Part shown: piece by piece, positions 1 to 11,615 of the stretch
Layout of the letters: every line of letters starts with the position of its first letter
How positions within the stretch are numbered: the stretch's first letter is position 1
From: Rhexocercosporidium sp. MPI-PUGE-AT-0058
Taxonomy: Eukaryota > Ascomycota > Leotiomycetes > Helotiales
Length of the DNA: 64,000 nucleotides
Direction: 5' to 3'
NCBI GenBank assembly: GCA_020746875.1
Contig: JAGTJL010000030.1
Location: 62,001 to 126,000, forward strand
Program-made: the position numbers and the translations under genes
The notes under the pieces: generated by a model
Database searches by the model: none
What the model saw: only the letters and a program-made list of their open reading frames with translations
What the model was told of the DNA's origin: nothing

Positions 1-159
1 ATGTCAATCCTCCATCCGTCCTGCCATCAATGCAGAACATCTTCTAGAAAGCAACGAGCGCTCACATCATGTCCATCAAAACAACCTCCGATTATTGCAG
101 TGCAATGTAGGCGAGGGAAGACCAAAGACAAGAGAAGGTAGAACATCCAGATAGTGAGT

Positions 160-979
160 CTAGATGTTGCCAATCTCCGTTTGGAAATCCTCCAACTCCT
201 TCTGGACGGCTGCGAACTTCTTGGCCATCTCCTCGTATTTGTTCTCCCATTGATCACGGTCTGCCTCGAGGGCTTGGACTTTACGTTCGAAGTGACCAGC
301 CTTGACATCGGTTTGACGGAGCCTAGAAAGTCAGTGGTTAGCTTACGCGGTTCTGGATGAATACATAGGAGTAGGGAGAGATGGCCTCTCCAAGCAGTGT
401 AAAGGCAAGGCAAGAAGAGGCATCGCAAATACACGATCCAGAATTCCAAGCAGAGATCAACTTACTTGTCGTTAGTCTCCCGCAAGTTCTTATCGGCTTC
501 CTCGGCCTCCTCCTCCAAGAGCTGCAGTCTGCGTTGCAGAGTCTCATTCTGTGTCAAAGCCGCCGAACCCTCATCCTTCTCACCCTTGTGCTCCTTGACC
601 GACGCCTCCAACTTCTCGACCTCGTTCTCCAACTGGGTGTTCTTGTGGGTGAGGGAAGTGATTTCGTGGTCCTTGTTCAGGTTCTCCTGCTCGAGCAGCT
701 TGATCTTTGCCTGGAGCTCCTCGACCTTGGCTGCGGATTCGTCGGCCTCGATGCGGAGGGAGTTCATTTTCTGCCGCTTGTTACTATCCCCGTTTTCTTC
801 ATGGTGCTGGTATTCTAAAAAAGACAAAAGAGACATAGTAGCTGCCACAACACGGAGATGCGTTGCGGCGTGGTTCGTTGGGGAGGAGAGAGGAGACAGC
901 CAGAGCGGGATGGCGGGGTTATTTTGTGCACAGGCAGAAATAAGGACAGACACAAACTTACCTCCTTGATGCGATCCAT
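160..979 (-). CDS. TPM1: Tropomyosin (Cdc8/TPM1 family)
   Basis: Actin-filament-binding coiled-coil protein that stabilises formin-nucleated cables and the cytokinetic ring. Three exons give a clean model: 979-962 (MDRIKE), 770-466 and 322-160, with GTAAGT donors and CAG/TAG acceptors. The total is 486 nt, 161 residues, the same length as fission-yeast Cdc8. The protein opens MDRIKEKMNSLRIEADE and is one continuous heptad-rich, charged helix (KVEELQAKIKLLEQENL, then LEEEAEEADKNLRETNDKL), ending FQTEIGNI. No membrane segment or other domain is seen. The start is fixed by the short first exon, typical of fungal tropomyosins. It lies head-to-head with the securin-like gene, with 489 bp between the two starts. 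The identification rests on sequence pattern and length and is close to certain. Confidence 0.93.
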
Positions 980-1468
980 GATGGCGGCGGTGAAGAGGAG
1001 TTCCTGGTGTTGTAGTGGAAAGGACTGAGATGCGACTAGTATTGGGAGATGGCGTTGACGTTGGCAGTGGTGGAGGAGAGAGGATGTGTGGTGTTGTTGG
1101 TTGTTGGGTTGGGATATCTGGAAGAATCGCGAGACGAGACAACTGAGGAAGCACGAGGCTGCCCGATTGGGAAGGGCGGACAGGGGTAATGAAGGTGGGG
1201 CAGATTTGGGAGGGAAGGCGCGGTTGCTGGGGAGATGGAGTAGTAGTTCGAGGTAAACAAGAAATTTACCCGATTCATAGCTTCATCCCTGTCTCATGAA
1301 AACACGACACGATACGAGCCAGAGGGAAGCCGAGGGATCATACAAAACCAACGCGACTTCAATGTAAATACGTCAACCAATTCTATCGAATATCCACAGT
1401 CGAGTCGAGCAAGATTAAGTCACGGACACTGAACAAACCCGGAAAACATATCAGGGACATCTATCAGG
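980..1468. promoter_or_regulatory. Shared divergent upstream region
   Basis: This 489-bp stretch separates the starts of the tropomyosin (-) and securin-like (+) genes and must hold both promoters and 5' UTRs. The first 300 bp are G/T-rich on the plus strand. No specific element can be named with confidence. ORFs across it are low-complexity and not gene-like. Confidence 0.5.
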
Positions 1469-2937
1469 ATGTTCGCCGCGCGCGATCAGGAGAATCTGGT
1501 CCATGGCCACCATCAAGCAGCTGCAGCGAAGCCACTCAATCAGAGCACTCGCGGTCTGCAACCCAAGACACCAGGTGCCAAATACCCTAAGACACCATTG
1601 AAGATACCTCTGAATGATGAAAATGCGCCTGCAGGGTTTGGAGGGAAGTCGGTCAAGGGAAAGGGGCTGGAGGGACTGGTGACGGGAAAGAAGGGTGCGA
1701 CATTCGATAAGAATGCGTTCGTCACTCCAATGGGTAGGCGCCTCTATATACGGAGGAAAATTATATACTAATTGAATCAGGTCCTCGAACTCGGGCTCCC
1801 CTTGGTATGAAGACAACAAATGCCAAAGCTAAAGCATTCCAAACACCATCCGGCCCAGGTCCCGAGAAGGAAGTTGAAAAGACGCAACCCAAACAACAAA
1901 CCAGCGCTCGCAGGCCCAAGAAACTCATCCATGCCGACTCAGTCAAGCTTGAGGTACATGGCGATGAGAGTCCATTGGCAGATAGAGACGTCGAATACTG
2001 TCCCCCAAGACCCAAAGACCTCCCCTACGAATCAACCGACTTCCCAAACAATTGCCTTGACTACTCCTACCTCAAGCCTGGAAACTTGATGCGTGGAATC
2101 AACAAGACGTATCGCCAACAACAAGTCGATGAGAATGGTCTATCGAGGATCGAACGGGAGGCCGAGGAGGCATATCAGAGATCCGCCCAGGAGTCTGATG
2201 AACGAGTAATGAAGATGATGGAGGAAGACTGGACCGTAGGCGATGTACCCGAGACCTTTCGCCATCTGCGCAACAAGAAATCACCACTCTCCGTCCTCCA
2301 AGACACTAAACCTCAAACCCAGCCATCCTCCCGCAAACCACTCGCCGACGTCGAGAAGCCCGCTCTGCAAAGCAAAGGTCCAGGAACGCTCAATTCGCGA
2401 AAAGCTGCATCAGCCCTCTCCGTCCCCTCGAAATCCGCTCCCCTCCAACCAAAAGCCTCGAAGCCTATCCCCAAGACATCTTTCCTCTCTCGTCCTAAAG
2501 CTGCACCCGTTCCTACTATCCCAAGCAATGCCTCAACCATGCGCGCTGCCGCTGCAAACGCCGCATCGCGTTCTACGATTGGATATACAAAAGGTCGATC
2601 TGCCTCAGGTATTCTCAACATGCAGACCTTCGCTGCTCCCCCTACATCTACCGATTCTACTCACGATGCCAAGCCGGAGCGTAGACAGAGAGTATTGCAG
2701 CGAAGCGCGAGTAACATGTCAACTAGCTCCGAGGTTACTATTACTCCAGCTAGATGGGCCAAGGAGAACGAAGCCGAGTGGAGAAGTCCAGCATTCATGA
2801 AGGCGTTTGAGGTTGAGGATGAGGATACTGATGCTGATGCTGGATTGGGCTTTGGTGGGAAGGGATTGCAGGACTGTTTGAGGAGGGAGGAGGAGGAGGA
2901 TGGGGAGTTTGTTATGACGCTTGGTACTGGTGCTTAA
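1469..2937 (+). CDS. Securin-like protein (Cut2/Pds1 type)
   Basis: Probable anaphase inhibitor that would hold separase inactive until APC/C-dependent destruction. Exon 1 is 1469-1733 and exon 2 is 1781-2937; the 47-nt intron has a GTAGGC donor, an ACTAAT branch-like site and a TCAG acceptor. The join gives 473 residues and creates the motif GPRTRAPLGMKTTNAKAKAF, which resembles the RAPLG...TN core of fission-yeast Cut2. A DVEYCPPRP motif around residue 150 matches the DIEYMPPP type of sequence in Cut2. The N-terminus has TP-rich possible Cdk sites and an ENAP element. The long middle is Ser/Pro/Lys-rich and looks disordered; the C-terminus is acidic. The family call rests on these short motifs, so a different fungal mitotic regulator remains possible. 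Confidence 0.6.
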
Positions 2938-4091
2938 GGAACTCGGTCCCGTACTTGGACAAGGGTGCGTAGATGTGGGGCATTATTTGGTTTTCCCTTG
3001 TGTTCTTTTGTATTATTTCTGGACATGGTGCGTTGGATGGCGTTCTGGAGCGCTGCGATGGATACTCTTTTTTGCGGACAGAGATATCGACTTCTTTTCG
3101 GTACTAAAAGCTACACTCCTTAAACGAGTGTGAACGGACAATAGGCGGGCGAAAGATTATTCTTGTATGTATATTTGAGCCAACGGAGGGCCGGGAAGAC
3201 AATAGAATAGAATACCAAAGCATCAAAACCCAACCTTAGTTTACCTTTTCTCGCGGGTTCCTCTCCGAGGAGAATCGATAAAATCCTTCGTTGGCTTGCT
3301 GGTCCATAGCCACCAGTGTAAGCCAGTCCTGTAGACTGACAAACCCTTAACTCATCGATTTCCGACTACCTTTCTCCCTACCTGCCTAACTCTTCGGTTT
3401 AGTCGGTAAAGAGCAGGGAAGGAAAAATGGAATTGGAGGGAGGTGCGGGTTTCATGGTCATTCCACTAAATGGCGAGAGAAATTGATATTCATATTCTAT
3501 ATATCTTCGAAGCATATACAGCTACTGACACGAGGACACAGCAATGATGAACTTGGGTGTACAGGACGGAGTATGATTGACGAGCTATAACATCTGGGGC
3601 TGCTAGCGGTTGGACTGATGATGAGAAAGTCTAGGGGCTACGGAGAAGTGTGAATTAGGAAATGTAACGGTTGGAGCTTTGATGTTCGTGTTCTTGTGAT
3701 GTGCTGTTTCGATACCTTGAGTTTGATCGTTATTTGAATTGGAGGGGGATTCTAGAGATTGGAGGAAGCATTGATGTATTATCGGCTGTGATGGTTCTGA
3801 GATGTTGGACGTTGGATGATGTGAAGACTTAGGATCGTTTATTGCCTGCCCATGCTCGGCTGCGGATGTGGCTAATTCTCGTCATGATATTTTGCAGTTT
3901 TTAGTGGAGAGAGTAATGACATGAGCTGGTCCCCAAATTGCGGAGGGGCTGTACTGATATTAACATACTTAAAGTCAAAGTACCCATCAATTTTTCCAGC
4001 ACGCAGGGATAGATGTTACTAGAAAAGGAAAGAGAATAACAAGCTAAGCAATCGTCACACAACGGAGACACCTCTCGGAGCGACAACTCTT
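2938..4091. other. Intergenic region, no gene seen
   Basis: About 1.15 kb between the convergent ends of the securin-like gene (+) and the F-box-like gene (-). Only short, non-conserved ORFs occur. Base composition is ordinary, without the TA-rich decay of the transposon tracts. It presumably holds both 3' UTRs. Confidence 0.6.
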
Positions 4092-6075
4092 TCATTGCTC
4101 TCGAACCCAAGGGAGCAAGGGTTCCCGATACCCATTCCACGCCTTCCTCCTCTTATATTTCCCCCTCACTTCCCCCTCATAATTGCTCCCCATCACTAAC
4201 TTCTCTAACACCGCCCCCTTATCCCTTTTCTTCTCAACCGCAGGCTCTGCCCAACCATACCCAAATTCCCCTTCACCCTTCCAAGGCCCCACTTTCGGCC
4301 ACACGAAATGGAAAAACAGATCCTTGAATCGCACACCATACCTCGCTAAATCCTTCGCGATCATTTTGGCCACGTTGAACGAGTGCTCTGCTTCTGAGAT
4401 GTAGACGGAAGGCTGGTCGATCTCGCCACTATCGGAGTACTCGGATCCCCCGTTAGTGAGGTAGATGCTGCTTTGCGAGAAATTGGCATCGATCGTTAGG
4501 CAAAGTTGTCCTTGCGGGAGGGCAACAAGGAGGTCAAGGGTTGCGAGCCACTGGTCATGTGTTTCGTCGCCTTGTAGGAGACTGGAAATCATGTCAGCTA
4601 ATGTATAGACAAGATAATACAAAGTAGGGAGCTTACTACCCATCCCAATATTCTTTTGACCGCCACGTCATCTCCCACGTTAGATTCCGAAGATAGACTC
4701 GTCCATTCCCCGGTATCCAGGTCAAGAAGTTGTAGATCTCTAGTTTCTTATAATTTCTCCAATAGCTGGAGAGGATACGGAAGTGGTTACTGCCGTAAAA
4801 GACGGCCTCCGACAGGTCTTTCATTCTTTTGTTTACGAGGAAGAAGGAGAGCGGAAAGCGCCAACAGGTGCAGGTCGACGAAAAAGCTGCATGTCTGCTC
4901 CAACACTGACACATTTGAAGCGATGGAGAGCAGTCGTCACAGCAAATAGCGTCGAGGGGGACCAACTTCGCATAGTAGCATGGGCTGAGGAAGGTCCGGG
5001 CCTCGTAAAAAGTTAATTTGAAAACGGAGGAGGCGGAATAGTTGAGGCTGCAGACCAAGTCGTAGGGTGTGACGAGCGAGGTGTGTGAGAGAATCTGGAG
5101 CTGGATCTCGGTTGGGAGGGCGGCGAAATTGAATGGACTGGGGAAGGATCGCTGGGTCAGCCGGTTGACGTGACGCTCTGCTAATACTCGATGACGACTG
5201 TAATCGGTCGAGTTATTAGGGATGCCAGTGCCGAGACGGATGGCACACTCTCTTAGAGGTGGAAGTTGTGAGAGTGGGCGGAGGATCTCTGCTGCGATCT
5301 TGATATCGGCCAAGCTAGATGTGAGGAAGAGTTTCAGCTGATTTGGTTGTGTGTGGGTTTGTAGAACCCAACACAGCTTTTTCCATTCGTCGATAGCAGT
5401 CTCACAATGAGGTTTCGCCCCGCTGAGCAGTCGTTGCTGTTTAGAGCCAGGGTGATACCAGATGTCCGGGTCCTCCTCAGGGCCAACTAGCCGCCTATCG
5501 AAGTCGAATTCTGGGTCGATAGGATTAAGACAGACCTCGAGACTCCTGATTGTCCTTATAGCGGTCTGCGGAAGGAAATTGATACAAGAAAGTCCGCCAA
5601 TGCCATCTCGAAATATGCGGAAGTGATTCTCCGAGTAGAAGATCGAGGATACCTCGCCGGCGATGGTGTTTGAGACGTAAAGCAGCTGCCATGGTAAGGG
5701 ATCGCATGTGCAGCGATAACCGAAACCGGGCGGATTGAAATTAGCACGAGGTTCGTCTATACATCCACAGTGCCTGTTTAGGTGGATCTGAGGCCAGGAG
5801 AGATAGCGGTCTAGGAAGTGGGCGAGGCTCTGACTTCGAGGCGCGATGCTGGGTTCGGTTGGCCAATGTTCGCAGCCAAGGGGCGAGTATTCCTGGTTGC
5901 ACTTTTCATTGCTGGGAGAGATGTAGTTTAAGTATATTGTGGAGTTGGCAAGGAGACCGGAGAGAAGATATATCTCACGTCTCACGGTGAATGGGAGGTG
6001 GAGAAAGGTCGTTTTGGCAGCGGCGCGAATTGGACGTGGGGCATGGAAGTATTTGTGGATGGTGGGTTGAATCAT
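4092..6075 (-). CDS. F-box/2EXR-like protein with two similar modules
   Basis: Unassigned fungal protein of the F-box-like type (a short N-terminal LP...RREIY / LPTEIQLQIL element followed by Cys-rich and leucine-rich sequence). Exon 1 is 6075-4640 and exon 2 is 4581-4092; the 58-nt intron has a GTAGTA donor, a GCTGAC branch and a CAG acceptor, giving 641 residues. I chose MIQPTIHKYF as the start; an in-frame ATG seven codons upstream is also possible. The protein repeats itself: FLHLPFTVRREIYLLSG...CTCDPLPWQLLYVSNTIA...FYSENHFRIF is echoed by FAALPTEIQLQILSHTS...CTCWRFPLSFFLVNKRM...FYGSNHFRIL. This suggests internal duplication. Such proteins may be SCF ubiquitin-ligase adaptors, but nothing here proves it. 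A pogo-type transposon sits 164 bp upstream of the start. Confidence 0.7.
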
Positions 6076-6240
6076 GGTAACAGCCGATGCTTTCAAATTA
6101 CAATTCCCTATATGATCGATGAATCGATAGTTGAAGAAGGACTGAAATGTTCATCGAGAATTTTGATGTTGTAAGGTGCAAGGTGAGAGTTGAAGGAGCG
6201 GTGACAGTTGATAATCCCGTGGTCGCTTCGTTGGAAGCTA

Positions 6241-6268
6241 ACCGGCTTCCCTTACATAATCCCACCCC
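6241..6268 (+). repeat. Left terminal inverted repeat of pogo element
   Basis: 28 bp beginning ACCGGCTTCCCTTACATAAT; pairs with 8411-8438 on the other strand. TA precedes it. Confidence 0.88.
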
Positions 6269-8410
6269 GGCTACAAATCCCGCCCCAACAACATTTTGCA
6301 CTTGATTTCTGAAAATAATAACTTCACGGAAAATAAAGATATATTTATAATTATTAAAGTAAAAGATATATTAAATCTCGCTTTATAGAATGTATTAACT
6401 TAATTTTTGTGAATATATTGTATAGGCATTTTAATCTTCCGTCTTTCTCGACTTTCACGTGACAACCATATATCCTCCTTTATTACAATTGGAATACGGT
6501 AGAAATCTCTTAAAGGTAACTTGACGATTAAAGAGGGTTTTGAAACAGGTTGCTTAGCTTTAGGTTTAGCGCGAGCTAGTGCTTTAGTTATAAGTATATT
6601 AGATTTCACCGGTAAAGAGCGTAATTTTAGTGTCTTTAGAAGAACTAAATTAATAGCTGCTAAATCCTTTACTAATTACTTCGCAGCTTGCTTTTGTTCC
6701 TTTATAAGTTATTCCTTTCTCTTTTTAAAGGCATTTATAGCTTGTTATATCTTGCGTTGCTCTTTAGCTTTATCCTTAAGCTATTATAGCTTTTCTTTTT
6801 TAACTTAAAACTCTATTGCCTTAGCAATAGTATTTGCCTTTTAATATATAATTTTAATATTTTTTTCCTTATATAAATTAAGCTTTTTTCCTTTTTTACG
6901 CTTTTTTTGCTTTAAAATAAATGCTTCGCGGAGGCTATGATTCTTATAGATAATAATAGACTTCTTAGCGGCGAAGATCTAAAGTGCTTTAGATACTCGT
7001 TTTGCACGCTTTTTTAATAAGGACTACTAAAACTAGATTATGAATTTATAAATCGCCTTTATTATAAAAAGTGTTTTTTTTATTGTAAAAAGTGTTTTTA
7101 AGTAAAGAATAAGCTTCTGAATCTTTATTAAAATAATTTTCTTATCGATAAGCTAAATGCCGGGTTTTATAAAAGCATGAATAATATTATCCTTAGTGAA
7201 AGCAGCTTTTTAAATAGTCTTAAAGAACTTATAAAAGAATCTTTTAAATATTTAGATATATCTTAAACCTTTCGACATAAGTTTATTAACCTCTTGAGAA
7301 TAAAATATTATTAAGAGCTGAAATAAGCCGATATTTAAGGGCTGAAGCCGGTAAGTTATATAAAGGGGAAGCATTAAAAAGATAATCTTATACGTTTCAG
7401 CCTAACGAATAAACGCTATATTAATATAATTAGAATGCCTATTAAGTAGTAAAAGATAATAGTCTTGCGGCGAAGAAGGTTTAGTATAAGGTTTAAAGAC
7501 TTCCTGTAGCTACTTTATTTTTATAGTTATAGAACTCTACTTATTATTGGAAATAGAAAAGTAATACTTATTTTTAGGCTTTATATCTTATACTTACGTA
7601 TTTTGTAACTCTTTAAAATCGCTTTTATATATTAGAAGTAAAGGAATCTATTTGCTAATAGTAGAGACGTATATAAGACAACTAATAAACTCTCGACTCC
7701 CGTCTTGCTTTGCCTTTATAACTCGTCTTAATTTATATGCTTTTAAAGTTATAATTCTCTTTATAAAAGAATAATAACTTATTATAAACCCTTTCTTATT
7801 GAAATTCCAGATATTTTCGGGTTTAATCGAATACTTAGTAATAACGTTTAATAATTGCAATTTGTATATATATAATTAGCTAAGAACTTAATTAAAAGAC
7901 AAAAATAAAAGCACGGGATAATATATTAGTTGGAAAAAGACGATAAATATTAGAATATACTCGGCAGAAAATCATAAGTTATTAATATTCTAAAGATAAG
8001 CACTTTTTAACTTTATCTTATAGCGACAGACGAAAGTCCCGGTCTAATTCTTGCCTATAGTACTCCTACGAATCTCTTTTACTAAACTCTTTATAATAAA
8101 ACTAGTCGGAAGTAGTTTATAATCTGTTAAATAATTGATTCGATCGATTAAGACCTTTTCTTACGCGTGGATAAGAGCTTACTTTTAAAAAGCGGTGACA
8201 TCCTTACGAGAGCGAGTTAAGCTACGAATCCTCTTAGAAATCGCTATTCGATCACATTTAAATTTAATTACCGTAGTAGAATAATCTGCGACTTCTTCGC
8301 TTTGAATTGCAGTAACTGCGGCAGAAATCGCTACTAATTTGTCTACTTTAGCTATAATTTAGTAGAATATATAGAGGGGTGGATCGTGAATTTAGACGGG
8401 ATTATTAAGA

Positions 8411-8438
8411 GGGGTGGGATTATGTAAGGGGAATCGGT
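8411..8438 (-). repeat. Right terminal inverted repeat of pogo element
   Basis: The minus strand begins ACCGATTCCCCTTACATAAT; it differs from the left repeat at three positions, all transitions. TA follows on the plus strand. Confidence 0.88.
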
Positions 8439-8645
8439 TAACCGACACTTGAGCGGATCTCGAAAACTGTAGTGTAATCAACGTATTACCGCGCTATGCG
8501 CGAGGCTGTTGTCCAGCTGAGCCGAGAGGACAATCTCGTTCCTCCCAGCTCAACTATACATACATACAGTACATACATATCGACCTTACGAGAATTATTC
8601 ACTAACAATGTTTGGTTCAAACGTCTTCACGACCTTGACTAAATA

Positions 8646-8748
8646 ATGCGCCTCTTAGAATGCAAAAACAACAGCGGGTTCAGTCTAACACAATTCTTCG
8701 ACGACATATCCCCAAGTGTCTATTCTCATACATATGAGTGGGAACCAG
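8646..8748 (+). pseudogene. HET-domain gene relic (N-terminus only)
   Basis: Reads MRLLECKNN then FSLTQFFDDISP and SHTYEWEPG, then reaches a GTATGT donor-like site. This is the start of the large HET (heterokaryon incompatibility) family, which typically begins MRLL...FSLTEF...IPPYAILSHTW. The 'YAIL' part before SHT is damaged, and no further HET sequence follows. It is a 34-codon stump, out of phase with the downstream dehydrogenase exon. Confidence 0.5.
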
Positions 8749-8866
8749 GTATGTGATGTCTCTGTGCCTTTGGACATTCCCCTTCACTTAGACTCCTCAC
8801 TTCCTCATTTCATTTGAGATGCTATCAAGACATGTGCAAAGTTACAAGCTGATTGACTCCCTTTAG

Positions 8867-9097
8867 CCCGGCGATCCTAAACTAGGCATCTCGCGTATGG
8901 TCGATTTCTTGAGAGAGGGTTTCGTGAAAGGAAAAACTTTCCCGCTTAGACTCCCGATTGGGAGTGATGCTGTGGAGATTGTTAGGAAGGCGTGTGAGGA
9001 TACGTTGAAGAATCTTGAGGAGTGGAGGGAGCTGAGTGTTAGTACGGATTTTGACGAGCCGAAGAGGGGGCCTTGGGCTGTGGCTAGGGAGAAGTAG
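8867..9097 (+). pseudogene. Short-chain dehydrogenase C-terminal relic
   Basis: Begins after a CTTTAG acceptor-like site and encodes PGDPKLGISRMVDFLREGF... followed by LRLPIGSDAVEIVRKACEDT and a terminal ELSVSTDFDE. This matches the C-terminal end of fungal NAD(P)-dependent short-chain dehydrogenases, where GDP(K) and LPLG.DA precede W...S.STDFDE. The Rossmann nucleotide-binding N-terminus and the YxxxK catalytic centre are absent, so it cannot be active. It may be the last exon of a gene whose front was lost when the HET fragment was placed upstream. Confidence 0.6.
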
Positions 9098-10704
9098 AAG
9101 ATGTAGAAAGGGAGGAATTGAGGGCGAGATGTTGTGTTCTGTGGATTGGAGGATATGTGTGCTGAGATTGTTGGGACTGAAGATGGTGCAATTGGATGCT
9201 CTGGAACCATCTGGGGATTCGAGACCATTGAGGTGTTTCTTCAATATCACTTGAAGAGTGCCTAATAGCGAGAGCAGTATTCGAAATCACAAGCTGAATG
9301 CATGTCCTTTAACTAATTTGCGGCTTTGGAATCCATTCCTTGTCCTTTACAGATCTACTCACATCCTAACCTCTTCCACACCCCCTCCAAGCTAGGGCTT
9401 CACTCACACAGAAAGCCACCTCCGAATTCACTTGCTTCAAATTCATAACTAGTCATACTATTTATGGGAGTCCTAAGATGGTATATATACGGCTCCGCTC
9501 CCATGCATCGTCGTGCAGTTTGCTCACAAATTACTTCTGTTCACGGCACTTGGCAGATGGATTGGATGTTGCGCCAATCTCTATTCCTCGTTCTGCCAAG
9601 ACCGATGTCAAAGATGCCGGAAATCTGGGCGCTCTAATTTCAATTACGATAAGTTCTTCGCTCAGGATCGGCTCTCTTTTCTTCGCGAGTTTGTTGTCAT
9701 CTTCCTACCTGTTATTATCGTTGTTAGATTGGAGTTTTGGTTGTTAATACTACATCGGACTAGAACCCTGCACCCTCACATTCACTCGAACTACTTCCTT
9801 AAATTGTGACGTTTCACAAGAAACTAAAATTAGGGAGACTCTTTTAAAAACGTGGAGCTGAACTTTCCAGTAAATCAGGAGTGTCTGCAAGCTCGGATGA
9901 AACCAAAGTTGTATCCTGTGCCTCTAAGCTTGTTATGAATCTTTGGTTCTTGAAGCTCTCGGTCTCAGTGAATTTATACTCCAGAAAGCTAACGATACGA
10001 GAGAGGAAGGGAAGGGGTGAAATGATGCTCGTTTCCCACTTCACTACTTGGGTACTCGATTCATTTCGCTTGAACACAAACCAATGACCTAGGTTAAACA
10101 TGTCTATTAAAAGAGTATGTCGCTGAGTGTACTTATACATTCTGCATAGAAAGTACGATAAAGGATTTACCCCATAGATGTTGGCGGCAGAACAGTATTG
10201 AGAGCCGGCCGGAAGAGTCTATAAAGCTACAATAAGATCAAGAACTAAATCTTTACTGCCTATATAATCTTGCGTTTACATGGAAACTGGCCTCCGGGAA
10301 TTTGAGTTAACCTAACCTAGAGTCTGCTGAAAGGACGGCCTGTACAGTGCTAGATGATCCGATGCCGAGACGCGCCGGGATAATTCAAACTGGTGACGAA
10401 AAGCAACCAATCGCTCTTTAATGGGATTCCAATTGATCATATCCTCTTCTTTGGTGGCCTCTATGATGAGGAAGATCGTGCGATCTCAGAGAGTAATGAA
10501 GAATTGAAGAACTGGAAGAATGCAACGAGATTCGGCCCGAGCCTTGAGGCCTGAGGCCGAGCGCAAATGACACCTGGGCATTCGAAAACATCAAACGCTA
10601 CAACAAAATTTTCAAATTTTACAGCACCAAACCATATCCAGTAGTCCCTCCTTCTGACCGATCGGATTATTGCAGCTTAGTCAAACTATCTATCATTTCT
10701 CATT
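9098..10704. other. Gene-poor stretch with one weak secreted-protein-like ORF
   Basis: No convincing gene in 1.6 kb. An ORF at 9513-9809 (+) starts MQFAHKLLLFTALGRWIGCC and has clustered Cys; it could be a decayed small secreted protein, but no known pattern follows. An ORF at 9844-10140 (-) has no recognisable motif. The last 300 bp probably hold the promoter of the kinase-like gene. Confidence 0.4.
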
Positions 10705-11612
10705 ATGACTACGTCTTACTATGAAGACATTCCGTACCCTTACCCGTCTCCTATTCAAAAGAGGCTAGTGAGAATAACTTCTTAGAGTCTTTTGTTTCTA
10801 ACGCTACATATCTAACATTTCCCCAGGATAACTGCCTCTCATTCGGGATAACTGGTATAATTGAGCTGCTCCCTTCAGGGCTTATTGGGAAATCTCCACA
10901 TCCTCGAGCAAGTCCCTACTCGCGAGATTCAATGCGCAAGCACCTTCTTCGCGAGTATGAAGTATACCAACGACTTCCTACCCACGACCGCTTAATCGAA
11001 ATGATAGAGTACTCAGGGGATGGTACACTCATCCTTGACTATATGCCTTTTGGAAACCTTAGAGAGTATTTGAAGCTGAACAGGGCAGTTATCACGCTTC
11101 CCCAACGCCTGCAATGGTGTATTGACGCGGCTGAGGCAGTGCAAGTTGTTCACTCACACAGCATTATTCACTGCGACATCAAGCCCGAAAACTTCCTTTT
11201 AGGCCCCGAGCCCCGGCTCCGGATTATCGACTTCTCAGGATCTTCTATTGATGGGAAGCCGCCGTATGTGCTAGAAAACACGAGATTTTTTCTACCGCGA
11301 AGCCGAGATGATGAGCTTCCCTGCTCAGTCATAACGGACCTGTTTGCGCTGGGTTCAAGTATCTATGAGATCATCACAGGCGAGCAGCCACATGTGAATC
11401 TCGGAGACAAGGAGGTGGAGGCGAGGTATAAGAGACAAGAGTTCCCTATAGTTGATGGCATGTCCTGCGGTGAAATCATCAAGAAGTGTTGGATGGGCGA
11501 ATTCAATTCCGCTAAGGCGGTGGAGGCTGCCCTGGAAGTGGAAATGCGAAAGTACAATTTCAGTAAATACAACCGTCTTCGCTCGTTTAAAAGCATGCTG
11601 CTAATTTTCTAG
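10705..11612 (+). CDS. Protein-kinase-domain protein
   Basis: Small protein kinase-like protein of a type expanded in plant-associated ascomycetes. Exon 1 is 10705-10767 and exon 2 is 10827-11612 (59-nt intron, GTGAGA donor, CCCCAG acceptor, phase 0), giving 282 residues. The catalytic loop reads HCDIKPENFLL near residue 135, with HCD in place of HRD; the metal-binding motif is DFSGSS, not DFG. The hinge-like EYSGDGTLILDYMPFGNL and the DLFALGSSIYEIITGEQP of the F-helix region are clear. The N-lobe is short: no glycine-rich loop, and the only candidate for the VAIK lysine is in GLIGKSPHP. Catalytic Lys, Asp and Asn are therefore arguably present, but activity is uncertain. Substrate unknown. 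Confidence 0.75.
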
Positions 11613-11615
11613 CAG

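Larger units (their letters stand above)
6241..8438 (-). mobile_element. Pogo/Fot1-type DNA transposon, RIP-degraded
   Basis: A complete but dead cut-and-paste element of 2198 bp. The ends are 28-bp inverted repeats (6241-6268 and 8411-8438) with 25 of 28 positions matching by eye and all mismatches transitions. A TA dinucleotide flanks each side (6239-6240, 8439-8440), the expected Tc1/mariner/pogo target duplication. The minus strand keeps transposase pieces: PENIWNFNKKGF and QDGSREFISC around 7690-7825 correspond to the PENI(W/Y)N.DE.GF and QDGNRE motifs of Fot1/pogo transposases. Stops and TA-rich decay cover the rest, so no intact ORF remains. The left end lies in the upstream region of the F-box-like gene. 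Confidence 0.85.

Noticed and set aside
27..1154. Several overlapping ORFs on both strands around tropomyosin
   Set aside because: They are frame shadows of the tropomyosin exons or run through its introns and promoter.
6521..6808. 95-codon plus-strand ORF
   Set aside because: Lies opposite the decayed pogo transposase C-terminus; low complexity, not gene-like.
9844..10140. 98-codon minus-strand ORF
   Set aside because: No motif, no splice context, no conserved-looking composition.
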